Of a stretch of DNA of 64,000 nucleotides, positions 43,071 to 50,874 are shown in pieces. Every line of letters begins with the position of its first letter. Position 1 is the stretch's first letter. The notes under the pieces were generated by a model that was not told the DNA's origin, searched no databases, and saw only the letters and a list, made by a program, of their open reading frames with translations. The translations under genes and the position numbers were made by a program. Origin of the DNA: Arthrobacter sp. CAU 1506 (GTDB lineage: Bacteria; Actinomycetota; Actinomycetes; Actinomycetales; Micrococcaceae); the NCBI RefSeq assembly GCF_005047635.1, contig NZ_SUKC01000001.1:310001-374000 (forward strand), written 5' to 3'.

Positions 43071-43132
43071 CCTGCCCCCGTGGCGGCCGGGCTGCCCTGG
43101 CGACGTCCGCCCTGCCCCGGTGACGGCCGGCC
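43071..43132. repeat. Imperfect direct repeat in the fadD / DUF1461 convergent gap
   Basis: Two 22-base copies start at 43071 (CCTGCCCCCGTGGCGGCCGG) and 43111 (CCTGCCCCGGTGACGGCCGG), period 40, in the 75-base gap between convergent stop codons. They differ at a few positions. The sequence is very GC-rich, so chance similarity is possible. Confidence 0.55.
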
Positions 43133-43143
43133 CGCTTGCAGCC

Positions 43144-44481
43144 TTAGGCTGTCTGGTCCTGCTCCCGGGCCAGCAGCAGTTCATGCCGGCGCCGCTGTTC
43201 TTCCGCAGCGGCCGCGCTCCGGTTCCGCCGTCCGCGTGTCGGCCAGGTCAGGGCCAGCACCAGCGAGGAGACCATCAGCACCAGCAGGGCGATGACGATT
43301 CCGGAGTCCATCCAGAACTGGGCGGGGAACAGCCGGATCAGCGTATCGTCCACATAGAAGGTCCAGGTTCCGTCAGCAAAAAAGATCCGGTGGAAGTCGG
43401 TGAAGAACTGCTGCCAATTGAGCGCCCCGAGGATGCCCAGCACCAGGATCAGGATCAACGTTGCGGCCGAACCGGCGAACAGACCGCGCCGGACACCGCC
43501 GTGGTAGCGGCGGGCAAGGTACACCACGCACACCACTGCCAGGATCAGCATCACCGCTCCGGCAATCATGGTCGCGAGGAAAACGCTTTTCACGTCAGCC
43601 ATGTGGCTGACCTCAGAGTCCAGGAAAAGGCTGCCGCCGTTCGGACCGGTGAGGTCGCCCAGGTACCGCGGGCCGGCGAAGTTCAGCAGGTAGTCCACCG
43701 CGTAGGAGCCGAACGTCATTCGGTCCTCAGTGCTGAAGCCGAAGCTGTCGGCCGGGAAGCCGGGCCGGTGGTATTCGACCCAGAGGAACAGCGGGGTGGC
43801 CACCAGCCGGATGGCCCCGATGATCAGCAGCAGCGGGAACAGCACGGCCAGCACCACCTGCAGGATGCGTCCGGCCAAGGGCTTGGCGTTCACTGCCTCC
43901 TCGCGCGCGGTAGTGCGCCGTACCACTTCCGAACGCGGCGGACGAACCGAGAGCGCGGTGGTCGCAGGATTCGCGTCGCCGCCGGCGGTCGAGTCCGCTC
44001 CGGCGGGCCGAGCCGCTGCCACAGCCGGTACCGGTCTCCGGGCAGCGGGCACTTCGCCCTCCGCGCCGGCCGGGCCGGCACTGCCGGCGTCCGGGCCGGT
44101 CATGCCTGCGTTGGCGGTGTCGGGACGGGACGGGCCTGCGCTGCCGCTCTGGCCCTCCTTGCCTGAGGCGGCAGCGGCGGGGGCAGCCGCCGGTCCGCTT
44201 CGGTCGGGGCGCCCGGCAGCAGCCGCCGTCGCAGGTTCGGCTCCGGACCTATCCGCGGCTCGGCCGTCGGGCGCGGTCCCGCGATCTTGCCCCACGGCAC
44301 TCAAATCCGGCAGCCTGCTGGGCCGGCGCATCGGAAGCGGGTTGGCTCCGTCCCGAAAACGGCCGTTGGCGGCAGGTACCGGGGGTGCGGGAGCCCGCTC
44401 TGGCTCAACACCGGCTGCCTCTACGGGCGCCGTTCGGGCTCTGCGTCCGTCTCCGCCGGGGTTCGTCTGTTCGACTGCCAC
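43144..44481 (-). CDS. DUF1461/TIGR01906-family integral membrane protein
   Basis: A 445-residue protein with a ~200-residue Ala/Pro/Gly/Asp-rich low-complexity N-terminus. The membrane domain that follows has about five helices, starting at GRILQVVLAVLFPLLLIIGAIRL. The segment YHRPGFPADSFGFSTEDRMTFGSYAVDYLLN and later DFHRIFFADGTWTFYVDDTLIRLFP match DUF1461, the family that includes the lipoprotein transacylase Lit. Whether this member has that activity is unknown. The GTG at 44481 has GAGGCGA upstream. Convergent with the acyl-CoA ligase. Confidence 0.82.
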   Translation of the reverse strand: MAVEQTNPGGDGRRARTAPVEAAGVEPERAPAPPVPAANGRFRDGANPLPMRRPSRLPDLSAVGQDRGTAPDGRAADRSGAEPATAAAAGRPDRSGPAAAPAAAASGKEGQSGSAGPSRPDTANAGMTGPDAGSAGPAGAEGEVPAARRPVPAVAAARPAGADSTAGGDANPATTALSVRPPRSEVVRRTTAREEAVNAKPLAGRILQVVLAVLFPLLLIIGAIRLVATPLFLWVEYHRPGFPADSFGFSTEDRMTFGSYAVDYLLNFAGPRYLGDLTGPNGGSLFLDSEVSHMADVKSVFLATMIAGAVMLILAVVCVVYLARRYHGGVRRGLFAGSAATLILILVLGILGALNWQQFFTDFHRIFFADGTWTFYVDDTLIRLFPAQFWMDSGIVIALLVLMVSSLVLALTWPTRGRRNRSAAAAEEQRRRHELLLAREQDQTA

Positions 44482-44582
44482 GTCCGTCGCCTCTTTCTGT
44501 ACCGCTGGCCTCTCTGGTTATGAGACTACCGCTGGCCGGCGATGCTTCGCGGTTGCCACCCCGGGCGCGGCCCGCCCGGCTT

Positions 44583-45581
44583 CTAGCCGGTGACGGCGGT
44601 CTCGCCGGCGTCGAACCGGCCCAGGTCGCCGCGCTCCCCCGCCAGGTAGGCCCGCCGGCCCAGCACCAGCGTGTAGACCCAGTAGCCCGCCAGCACCAGC
44701 GCGCCGATGCCCAGGCGCAGCCAGTCCGGTAGCGGGCTGGGCGTCACGAAGCCCTCGACCAGGCCGGAGATGAAGAGCACCAGGACGAGGCCCAGGGCAA
44801 CGGTGATCAGCGACCGGCCCTCCCGGGCCAGCGATGCGGTGCGGGTCAGCCGCCCGGGCGAGACCCAGGACCAGAAGATCCGCAGACCGGCCGCCGCGGC
44901 GATGAAGATGGCGGTCAGTTCCATCAACCCGTGGGGCAGGATGTACAGGAAGAAAACGTCCAACCGGTCGTAGGCCGCCATCATTCCACCGGCCATGCCG
45001 ACGCCCTGGGCGTTCATGAACAGGATGTACGGCACCCACAGCCCGGTGACGCCGAACGCCACTGCCTGCGCCGCGATCCAGGCGTTGTTCGTCCACACCA
45101 TTCCGGCGAACGACGCGTTGGGGTTTTCGGAGTAGTAATTGACGAAGTCTTCTTCCACGTACTTCCGGATTTCCTCGTCCGAGCCGATGGCCTTGATGAC
45201 CTCCGGGTTCCCCGCAACCCAGGAGCCGAACAGCCACGCGACCAGGATGAACACGGCGCCGATAATCACGGTCAGCCACCGCAGCCGGTAGAACGCGGCA
45301 GGCAAAGACAGCACAAAGAACTCGGCAACGTCCCGGGCAAAATTGGAGCGGGCACCGGTGAAGCGGGTCCGGGCGCGGGACAGCCGCGTGGAGAGGGCCG
45401 CCGACAGTTGGCCTTCGGCGGCCACGGAGCGGATCATCGACAGGTGGGTCGAGGTACGCCGGTAGAGCACCAGCAGTTCATCAGCCTCAGCCCCGGTGAG
45501 CCTGCGCTTGGCGCTCAGTTCGTCCAGCCGCTTCCAATCGTGCTGGTGCACAGCGGTGAAGGCATCGATATCCACACCCAT
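44583..45581 (-). CDS. Stage II sporulation protein M-like membrane protein
   Basis: A 332-residue membrane protein of the SpoIIM/DUF95 family with about five to six helices. Family segments include SNFARDVAEFFVLSLPAAFYRLRW, ASFAGMVWTNNAWIAAQAVAFGVTGLW and LPHGLMELTAIFIAAAAGLR. In non-sporulating actinobacteria it is typically found beside an RDD protein and MoxR/DUF58-type genes. Here it is divergent from the RDD gene over 106 bases. The ATG at 45581 is the first in frame. Function is unknown. Confidence 0.9.
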   Translation of the reverse strand: MGVDIDAFTAVHQHDWKRLDELSAKRRLTGAEADELLVLYRRTSTHLSMIRSVAAEGQLSAALSTRLSRARTRFTGARSNFARDVAEFFVLSLPAAFYRLRWLTVIIGAVFILVAWLFGSWVAGNPEVIKAIGSDEEIRKYVEEDFVNYYSENPNASFAGMVWTNNAWIAAQAVAFGVTGLWVPYILFMNAQGVGMAGGMMAAYDRLDVFFLYILPHGLMELTAIFIAAAAGLRIFWSWVSPGRLTRTASLAREGRSLITVALGLVLVLFISGLVEGFVTPSPLPDWLRLGIGALVLAGYWVYTLVLGRRAYLAGERGDLGRFDAGETAVTG

Positions 45582-45687
45582 AGCCTATCCGGCACCGGGC
45601 CGGGGCAACGCTCCGCAGGGCCGCCGAGCGGCGCACGGATGGATAGAGTGGAACCAGGCGGCACAGGCCGCCCGGGAAAGGGGTCCG

Positions 45688-46512
45688 ATGAGCAACGTCA
45701 TCACCGGCGAGGCCGTGGTGCTGGAGCTGCGGCCGGCGTCCTTCGGGGTCCGCGCGCTCAGCTCGATCATCGATGTACTCGCCAACGTGGCGCTGCTGAT
45801 AGCCGCCTTCGTACTGATGGCTGAAACCCTGGATGTGGGCTTCGACGCCGCGGCCGCCCGGGCGCTGGCCATCACCGTGGTGTTGTTCTTCCTGGTAGTG
45901 GTGCCCATCGCCGTCGAAACCTTGACCCGCGGGAAGTCGCTGGGCCGCTGGGTCATGGGGCTGCGCATTGTCCGTGACGACGGCGGTGCCATCCGTTTCC
46001 GGCATGCCCTCATCCGGGGGCTGTTGGCGGTGTTCGAGCTGTACTTGCTGCTCGGTTCGGTTGCGTTCATGGCCGCGCTGTTCAACGACAGGTCCAAGCG
46101 GCTGGGCGATCTCCTGGCCGGCACCTACAGTATGCGGGAGCGGGTCGGCGTGATGCCGAAGGTCCTGCCGGAGGTTCGCCCGCAGCTGGAGCCGTGGGTG
46201 AAGCTGGCCGATATGGGCAGGCTGCCGGAACCGCTGGCGCGCAGGATTGTGCAGTTCCTGTCCCAGGCGCCCAAAATGATCCCCGCCTCCCGGGCCAGGC
46301 TGGCCACCGCCCTGGCCAATGAGGCCTCCGGCTACGTCTCTCCCCCGCCGCCGGCGGGGACTCCGCCGGAAATGTACCTGCTGGCGGTCATGGCTGAACG
46401 GCGCGAACGCGACTTTTACCGGTTGGCCCGGCAGCACGAACGCGCCGTGCAGCGCGGCGCGCGGCTGCATTCGTTGCCCTTCCAGGATGAGGAGCACCGG
46501 CCGGTCCGCTGA
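45688..46512 (+). CDS. RDD-family membrane protein
   Basis: A 274-residue protein with an RDD domain in the first ~150 residues (three helices; the Arg/Asp-type motif in PASFGVRALSSIIDVLANVALL, KSLGRWVMGLRIVRDDG and LFNDRSKRLGDLLAGTYSM). A cytoplasmic C-terminal part is rich in Arg and Pro. The ATG at 45688 follows GGGAAAGGGG. It is divergent from the SpoIIM-like gene, a conserved pairing in actinobacteria. Biochemical function is unknown. Confidence 0.9.
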   Translation: MSNVITGEAVVLELRPASFGVRALSSIIDVLANVALLIAAFVLMAETLDVGFDAAAARALAITVVLFFLVVVPIAVETLTRGKSLGRWVMGLRIVRDDGGAIRFRHALIRGLLAVFELYLLLGSVAFMAALFNDRSKRLGDLLAGTYSMRERVGVMPKVLPEVRPQLEPWVKLADMGRLPEPLARRIVQFLSQAPKMIPASRARLATALANEASGYVSPPPPAGTPPEMYLLAVMAERRERDFYRLARQHERAVQRGARLHSLPFQDEEHRPVR

Positions 46513-46532
46513 GTTCGTCCGCTCAGCAGCCG

Positions 46533-47777
46533 CTAGCCCTTGTCTTGCGACGTCCAGGTCTTCCAGTCCACGTTCCAGTCGCCGAAGCCGTCCGTCGAGT
46601 CCAGGAAGGCGCCGTCGGTGTTGCGGATATCCACGATGTCCCCGGTGCGCATCGTTTCGTAGAAATACCTCGCGCCGGCCTCGGACATGCCCACGCAGCC
46701 GTGTGAAATGTTCCGCACGCCCAGCGCCGAGGGGTCCAGCGTGGTGTGGACGAATTCGCCGCTGTTGCTCAGCCGGCTGGCGTACTTGGCGTCGAACGGC
46801 TCATACCAGTCGGGGTCCCCGGGCTTGAGTCCGATGCTGCGCGGGTTGAACGGCAGCGACTTGTGCATGTCCATGATCGGGTGGATTCCCTTGCTGGACG
46901 GCCAGTTGGGGTCGCCCAGCGTGACCGGGAAGGTCTGGGCCAGCTTGCCGGCCACGTAGATCTTCATGGTCTTGGTCTTGTTGTCGACGATGGCCCGGCG
47001 GTCATCAAGGATGTTGACCGTGATCTTCTCGTCGTTCATCCCGATCATCTTGTTGCCGAACTCCACGCCGAAGAGTTTCATGTCCACGGTGACCGTGCTG
47101 TTGGGTGCCCAGTACTTGGCCGCCCGGTACCGGGCCTTGGTGTCCGAGTACCAGTAGAACTCGCCCTTTTGCCCGGCGGAGGTGGTGATCTTGATGGCCT
47201 CCTCCACCTTCTTTTTGTTCAGCACGGGTTCGCTGAAATTGAACTCCAGCGGCTGCGCAATGCCCACGCTCTGTCCGTCCAACGGGTACATCCAGCCGTC
47301 GGCCTGGTTGGGCGCCAGGACCGTGGTGAAGCTCTGCTGCTTGGCGGTCTCGTCGCCGGCGCTGTCCACCAGCGTGTAGCTGAAGTCGTAGGTGGTCAAG
47401 AAGTCCAGCCGCTCGGTGGCTTTCCACGCGCTGCCGTCCTGGGACAGTTCACCGGCAACCGGTTTACCGCCCTTCGCCGGGGCCAGCACCACGTCCTTGA
47501 TGGTGGCATTCTTGGCGGTAATCGTGGCGACGGTGGCCGGGTTGACCTCAACAGCCTTGTCCTCCGGGGAGACGCCGAAGGACATCGCCTTGGCAACCGG
47601 CTCCGAGAATCCCGGGCGCTCGGCCGGCGCGACGGCCAGCACACGGCCCAACTGGGCGGCAAAGGTGGGCGACGCCACGGTAGCTGCGGTGACGGCGGCC
47701 GCGGCAGCCACCAGCACGCCGGCGATGCACAGCAGTGCGATCTTCAGGCCCTTGCGCTTCTTTTTTTCCTCAGTCAT
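46533..47777 (-). CDS. L,D-transpeptidase (Ig-like + YkuD)
   Basis: A 414-residue envelope enzyme. An N-terminal Lys-rich segment and a transmembrane/signal helix (LKIALLCIAGVLVAAAAAV) are followed by two Ig-like/big domains and a C-terminal YkuD catalytic domain with the active-site motif H359-G-C361 (SHGCVGMS). It forms 3-3 crosslinks in peptidoglycan or attaches proteins to it, as in mycobacterial LdtMt enzymes. The ATG at 47777 is immediately followed by an A-rich stretch coding EEKKKRK. No lipobox Cys is evident. It lies downstream of ahcY on the same strand across a strong terminator. Confidence 0.93.
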   Translation of the reverse strand: MTEEKKKRKGLKIALLCIAGVLVAAAAAVTAATVASPTFAAQLGRVLAVAPAERPGFSEPVAKAMSFGVSPEDKAVEVNPATVATITAKNATIKDVVLAPAKGGKPVAGELSQDGSAWKATERLDFLTTYDFSYTLVDSAGDETAKQQSFTTVLAPNQADGWMYPLDGQSVGIAQPLEFNFSEPVLNKKKVEEAIKITTSAGQKGEFYWYSDTKARYRAAKYWAPNSTVTVDMKLFGVEFGNKMIGMNDEKITVNILDDRRAIVDNKTKTMKIYVAGKLAQTFPVTLGDPNWPSSKGIHPIMDMHKSLPFNPRSIGLKPGDPDWYEPFDAKYASRLSNSGEFVHTTLDPSALGVRNISHGCVGMSEAGARYFYETMRTGDIVDIRNTDGAFLDSTDGFGDWNVDWKTWTSQDKG

Positions 47778-47920
47778 CCCAACCCAAACTCACGAGACTC
47801 ACGGCATGGTGCTCGCCGCCCGGGCACAGCACGGCCCTGCTTCCATGGTAGGTCGCCCGGGGGCATGCGCCGGGCCACGGCGCGGCGTAGGCCGTCCAAC
47901 AATCCGGTAACCTTCCCGGG

Positions 47921-47969
47921 AACGACGACGGCGATGGGCACCGCGTGGGTGCCCATCGCCGTCGTCGTT
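47921..47969 (-). terminator. Very strong ahcY terminator hairpin
   Basis: A perfect 22-bp inverted repeat (47921-47942 with 47948-47969) around a five-base GCGTG loop, starting nine bases after the ahcY stop. It is GC-rich, begins AACGACGACGGCGATGG and is followed by CCCGGG rather than a T-run. It separates ahcY from the L,D-transpeptidase gene. Confidence 0.85.
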
Positions 47970-47978
47970 AGTCAGGAA

Positions 47979-49472
47979 TCAGTAGCGGTAGTGGTCCGGC
48001 TTGTACGGGCCGGCAACGTCCACGCCCAGGTACTCGGCCTGTTCCTTGCTCAGTTCGGTGAGTTCGACGCCGAGTGCGTCCAGGTGCAGCCGGGCAACCT
48101 TTTCGTCCAACACCTTCGGCAGCACGTAGACCTGCTTGGCGTACTCCGGCTCGCCGGTGGCCGATCCCTCGGCCGGCTTGCCGTGCTTGGTGAACAGTTC
48201 GATCTGCGCGATGGTCTGGTTGGCGAAGGAATTGCTCATCACAAACGACGGGTGGCCGGTGGCGTTGCCGAGGTTCAGCAGCCGCCCCTCGGACAGCACG
48301 ATGATGGAGCGTTCGGCCCCGGAGCCGGCGTCGAAGACCCACTCGTGGACCTGCGGCTTGATCTCCACCTTCTGCACGCCCGCTACCTGGGCCAGCCCAG
48401 CCATGTCGATTTCGTTGTCGAAGTGGCCGATATTGCCCACGATGGCCTTGTCTCGCATCTTCACCATGTCGGACGCCATGATGACGTCCTTGTTGCCGGT
48501 GGTCGTGATGAAGATGTGCCCCTCGCCCACGACCTTGTCCAAGGTGGTGACCTGGTAACCGTCCATGGCTGCCTGCAGGGCACAGATCGGATCCACCTCG
48601 GTCACCACAACCCGCGCGCCCTGGCCGCGCAGCGCCTCGGCTGCGCCCTTGCCGACGTCGCCGTAGCCGCAGACAACCGCGGTCTTGCCGCCCATCAGGA
48701 CGTCGGTGGCCCGGTTGATCCCGTCCGGCAGCGAGTGGCGGATGCCGTACTTGTTGTCGAACTTGGACTTGGTGACTGCATCATTGACGTTGATGGCCGG
48801 GAACAGCAACTGGCCCTGCTCGGCCAACTGGTACAGACGGTGCACGCCGGTGGTGGTTTCTTCGGTGACGCCGCGGATGCTGGCGGCCACCCGGGTGAAC
48901 TTCTGCGGGTCCTTGGCCAGTGAAGCGCGCAGCACATCCAGGATGATGGTGAACTCGTGCGGGTCCTCGGCGGAGGCTGACGGCACCGCACCTGCGGCTT
49001 CGAACTCCACTCCCTTGTGCAGCAGCAGCGTGGCGTCGCCGCCGTCGTCCAGGATCATGTTTGGCCCCAGCTCGGGGTTTTCGGCCGCGCCGGGCCAGGT
49101 CAGGATTTGCTCGGCCGTCCACCAGTATTCTTCGAGCGTTTCGCCCTTCCAGGCGAAGACCGGCACACCCTGCGGGTCCTCCGGCGTGCCCTTGCCCACG
49201 ACGACGGCGGCGGCGGCCTCGTCCTGGGTGGAAAAGATGTTGCAGGAAGCCCAGCGGACCTCGGCGCCGAGGGCAGTCAGGGTCTCGATCAACACCGCTG
49301 TCTGCACGGTCATGTGCAGTGACCCGGCGATCCTCGCACCGGCCAGCGGCTGGCTTGCGCCAAACTCTTCGCGCAGTGCCATCAGGCCCGGCATTTCGTG
49401 CTCCGCCAAGCGGATCTGGTGCCGGCCGGCAGCGGCCAGCGAGAGGTCTTTGACCTTGTAGTCGATCGTCAC
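47979..49472 (-). CDS. ahcY: Adenosylhomocysteinase
   Basis: A 497-residue SAH hydrolase. It splits S-adenosylhomocysteine into adenosine and homocysteine, relieving product inhibition of methyltransferases. Family motifs: [44 protein letters not shown], the NAD-binding [35 protein letters not shown] and the C-terminal DHYRY. AGGAG at 49479-49483 fits the GTG at 49472 (giving MTIDYKV as in homologues); an ATG two codons earlier is only one base from that site. It follows a Trm112-like gene closely. Confidence 0.95.
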   Translation of the reverse strand: MTIDYKVKDLSLAAAGRHQIRLAEHEMPGLMALREEFGASQPLAGARIAGSLHMTVQTAVLIETLTALGAEVRWASCNIFSTQDEAAAAVVVGKGTPEDPQGVPVFAWKGETLEEYWWTAEQILTWPGAAENPELGPNMILDDGGDATLLLHKGVEFEAAGAVPSASAEDPHEFTIILDVLRASLAKDPQKFTRVAASIRGVTEETTTGVHRLYQLAEQGQLLFPAINVNDAVTKSKFDNKYGIRHSLPDGINRATDVLMGGKTAVVCGYGDVGKGAAEALRGQGARVVVTEVDPICALQAAMDGYQVTTLDKVVGEGHIFITTTGNKDVIMASDMVKMRDKAIVGNIGHFDNEIDMAGLAQVAGVQKVEIKPQVHEWVFDAGSGAERSIIVLSEGRLLNLGNATGHPSFVMSNSFANQTIAQIELFTKHGKPAEGSATGEPEYAKQVYVLPKVLDEKVARLHLDALGVELTELSKEQAEYLGVDVAGPYKPDHYRY

Positions 49473-49482
49473 AGTCATGCTC

Positions 49483-49704
49483 CTAAGCGTTGTCAGCGGG
49501 GCCGTCGGGGGTGGAATCGGAGGCGTCGGCGCCCACGGCAGCCTGCGGCAAGAGCACCGGGATGCCGTCTTCGATCGGGTAGCGCAGCCGCTCACCTGCT
49601 GCGGTGCGTCCGGTCGCTACCAGCTCGTCTCCCTCTTGAACCAGGGAAGATCCGGTCGTCGGGCAGCGCAGGACCGCCAGCAGTTCGGGTGTCAGATGTG
49701 CCAT
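49483..49704 (-). CDS. Trm112-family small protein
   Basis: A 73-residue protein resembling Trm112/Yca[27 protein letters not shown], then [16 protein letters not shown]. The bacterial members are thought to be small partners or zinc-ribbon relatives of methyltransferase activators. Only one of the usual Cys pair positions is kept (RCPTTGS). Its position directly before ahcY suggests coupling to the methylation cycle. The ATG at 49704 is clear. The C-terminal ~20 residues are Asp/Ala-rich. Confidence 0.85.
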   Translation of the reverse strand: MAHLTPELLAVLRCPTTGSSLVQEGDELVATGRTAAGERLRYPIEDGIPVLLPQAAVGADASDSTPDGPADNA

Positions 49705-49830
49705 GCGGATGTTGTCCTTCGGTCGATCAGCGGCTTCAGCTGTGCCGGCGTCAGGTGGACGGCGGGCGGGGCCTCGCAGCGGACAGCAGGGTGCCGGGAA
49801 TGCGGGCTGCCCGCTTCCCAGCGTATCGTT

Positions 49831-50220
49831 CTACGGTTGTCCGCGCAGAATGCGAAGGTGTCCGCGCCGGGTGCCGGCAGCACCGGCCGGCGGTTCCAGC
49901 GGTTCACGCTGCCCGCGCGGCTGCGGCAAATCATCAGAGACCTCCGGTGTGCGGGCAGCTTCGCGGACCGCGTCCGCCAAGGCCAGCAGGTCGTCAGGAT
50001 TCGGGGCCGGTGCCTGTGTGGGCAGCGCCAGCCGCATGACTTCCCAGCCGCGGGGCACCGTCAGCCGCTCAGCGTGCTCAGCGCACAGGTCGTAGCAGTG
50101 CGGCTCGGCGTAGGTGGCCAGCGGGCCCAGCACGGCGGTGGAATCTGCATACACGTACGTCAAAGTAGCGATGGCCGACCGCTGACAGGCCGAGCGTGAA
50201 CATTGACGAATGGATCCCAC
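49831..50220 (-). CDS. DUF3499 family protein
   Basis: A 129-residue actinobacterial protein. The conserved start RQCSRSACQRSAIATLTYVYADSTAVLGPL, then YAEPHCYDLCAEHAERLTVPRGWEVMRL, is the DUF3499 signature. The paired cysteines (CSRSAC, CYDLC) and His suggest a zinc site. The GTG at 50220 is followed by GSIRQCS, as in homologues. It is divergent from the zincin-like gene and upstream of the Trm112-like gene. Function is unknown; the neighbourhood (zincin-like, WhiB, mannose genes) is conserved in actinobacteria. Confidence 0.9.
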   Translation of the reverse strand: MGSIRQCSRSACQRSAIATLTYVYADSTAVLGPLATYAEPHCYDLCAEHAERLTVPRGWEVMRLALPTQAPAPNPDDLLALADAVREAARTPEVSDDLPQPRGQREPLEPPAGAAGTRRGHLRILRGQP

Positions 50221-50387
50221 GAGAAAGAATCCTACTCCGGGCGGCTCTGCTTCCGGGCCACCGGCACGGACAGGCCCGGAAAGATTAGGTCACAATCAGG
50301 CTACCCAGCCTCTTGCCGCGGCGGGCCCTCCCGGCACACCGCCGATAGGCAGTGCCGAATTCTCTCTGCCGGGCTTAAAGTCGGTAT

Positions 50388-50873
50388 ATGGAGAACGGAC
50401 CTTCACTGACGGTGTCGCTGGGTGGCGACGGCGGTGGCTGGCGCCGTCCTTTTCCCGTACGACGCCGGAACCGCCGCGGCCGCGGCCTGCGCGGCGATCT
50501 GCTGCCCGCGCATTTGCCCGGCCATCTGACCCGGCCCGAGCAGTTCGAGCAGTGGGTTTCCGAGTCTGCCGAGCGGCTGGAGTACTTCTGGGGCGAGCGG
50601 ATCGAAGCGGCCCAATTCGTGGTCGAGGACATTCCGCCGCATCTCGAGGAACTGTTGGCGCGCGGGCAAGCGGCACCGCTGGGCAGCTTCACTCCGGCCG
50701 TTCCGGGCCGGCCGGCGGTGGTGACCGTATTCCGCCATCCGGTGCAGATGGCGGCCCGGCTGCGGGCCGAACTTCCGGAGATCATCCACGACGTGGTGGT
50801 GGAGCAGACCGCGCAGTTGCTGAACATGGCTCCGGAAGCCGTCGACCCCGGCTACGGCCGGACCCGCCCCTGA
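50388..50873 (+). CDS. Zincin-like metallopeptidase-family protein (PF06262-type), motif-poor
   Basis: A 161-residue protein resembling the zincin-like PF06262 family: RLEYFWGERIEAAQFVVEDIPP, FRHPVQMAARLRAELPEIIHDVVVEQTAQLL and a C-terminal DPGYG. The HEXXH zinc motif is not present at the expected place (VVVEQTAQLL instead), as seen in other actinobacterial members next to DUF3499, so catalysis is doubtful. The ATG at 50388 has no clear ribosome binding site. It is convergent with the DUF5719 gene, whose stop lies one base away. Divergent from DUF3499 over 167 bases. Confidence 0.75.
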   Translation: MENGPSLTVSLGGDGGGWRRPFPVRRRNRRGRGLRGDLLPAHLPGHLTRPEQFEQWVSESAERLEYFWGERIEAAQFVVEDIPPHLEELLARGQAAPLGSFTPAVPGRPAVVTVFRHPVQMAARLRAELPEIIHDVVVEQTAQLLNMAPEAVDPGYGRTRP

Positions 50874-50874
50874 C

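Noticed and set aside
46746-48923. A 725-codon plus-strand open frame spanning the L,D-transpeptidase and ahcY genes
   Set aside because: It is antisense to two clear genes and crosses their intergenic terminator. Composition is that of a shadow frame in GC-rich DNA.
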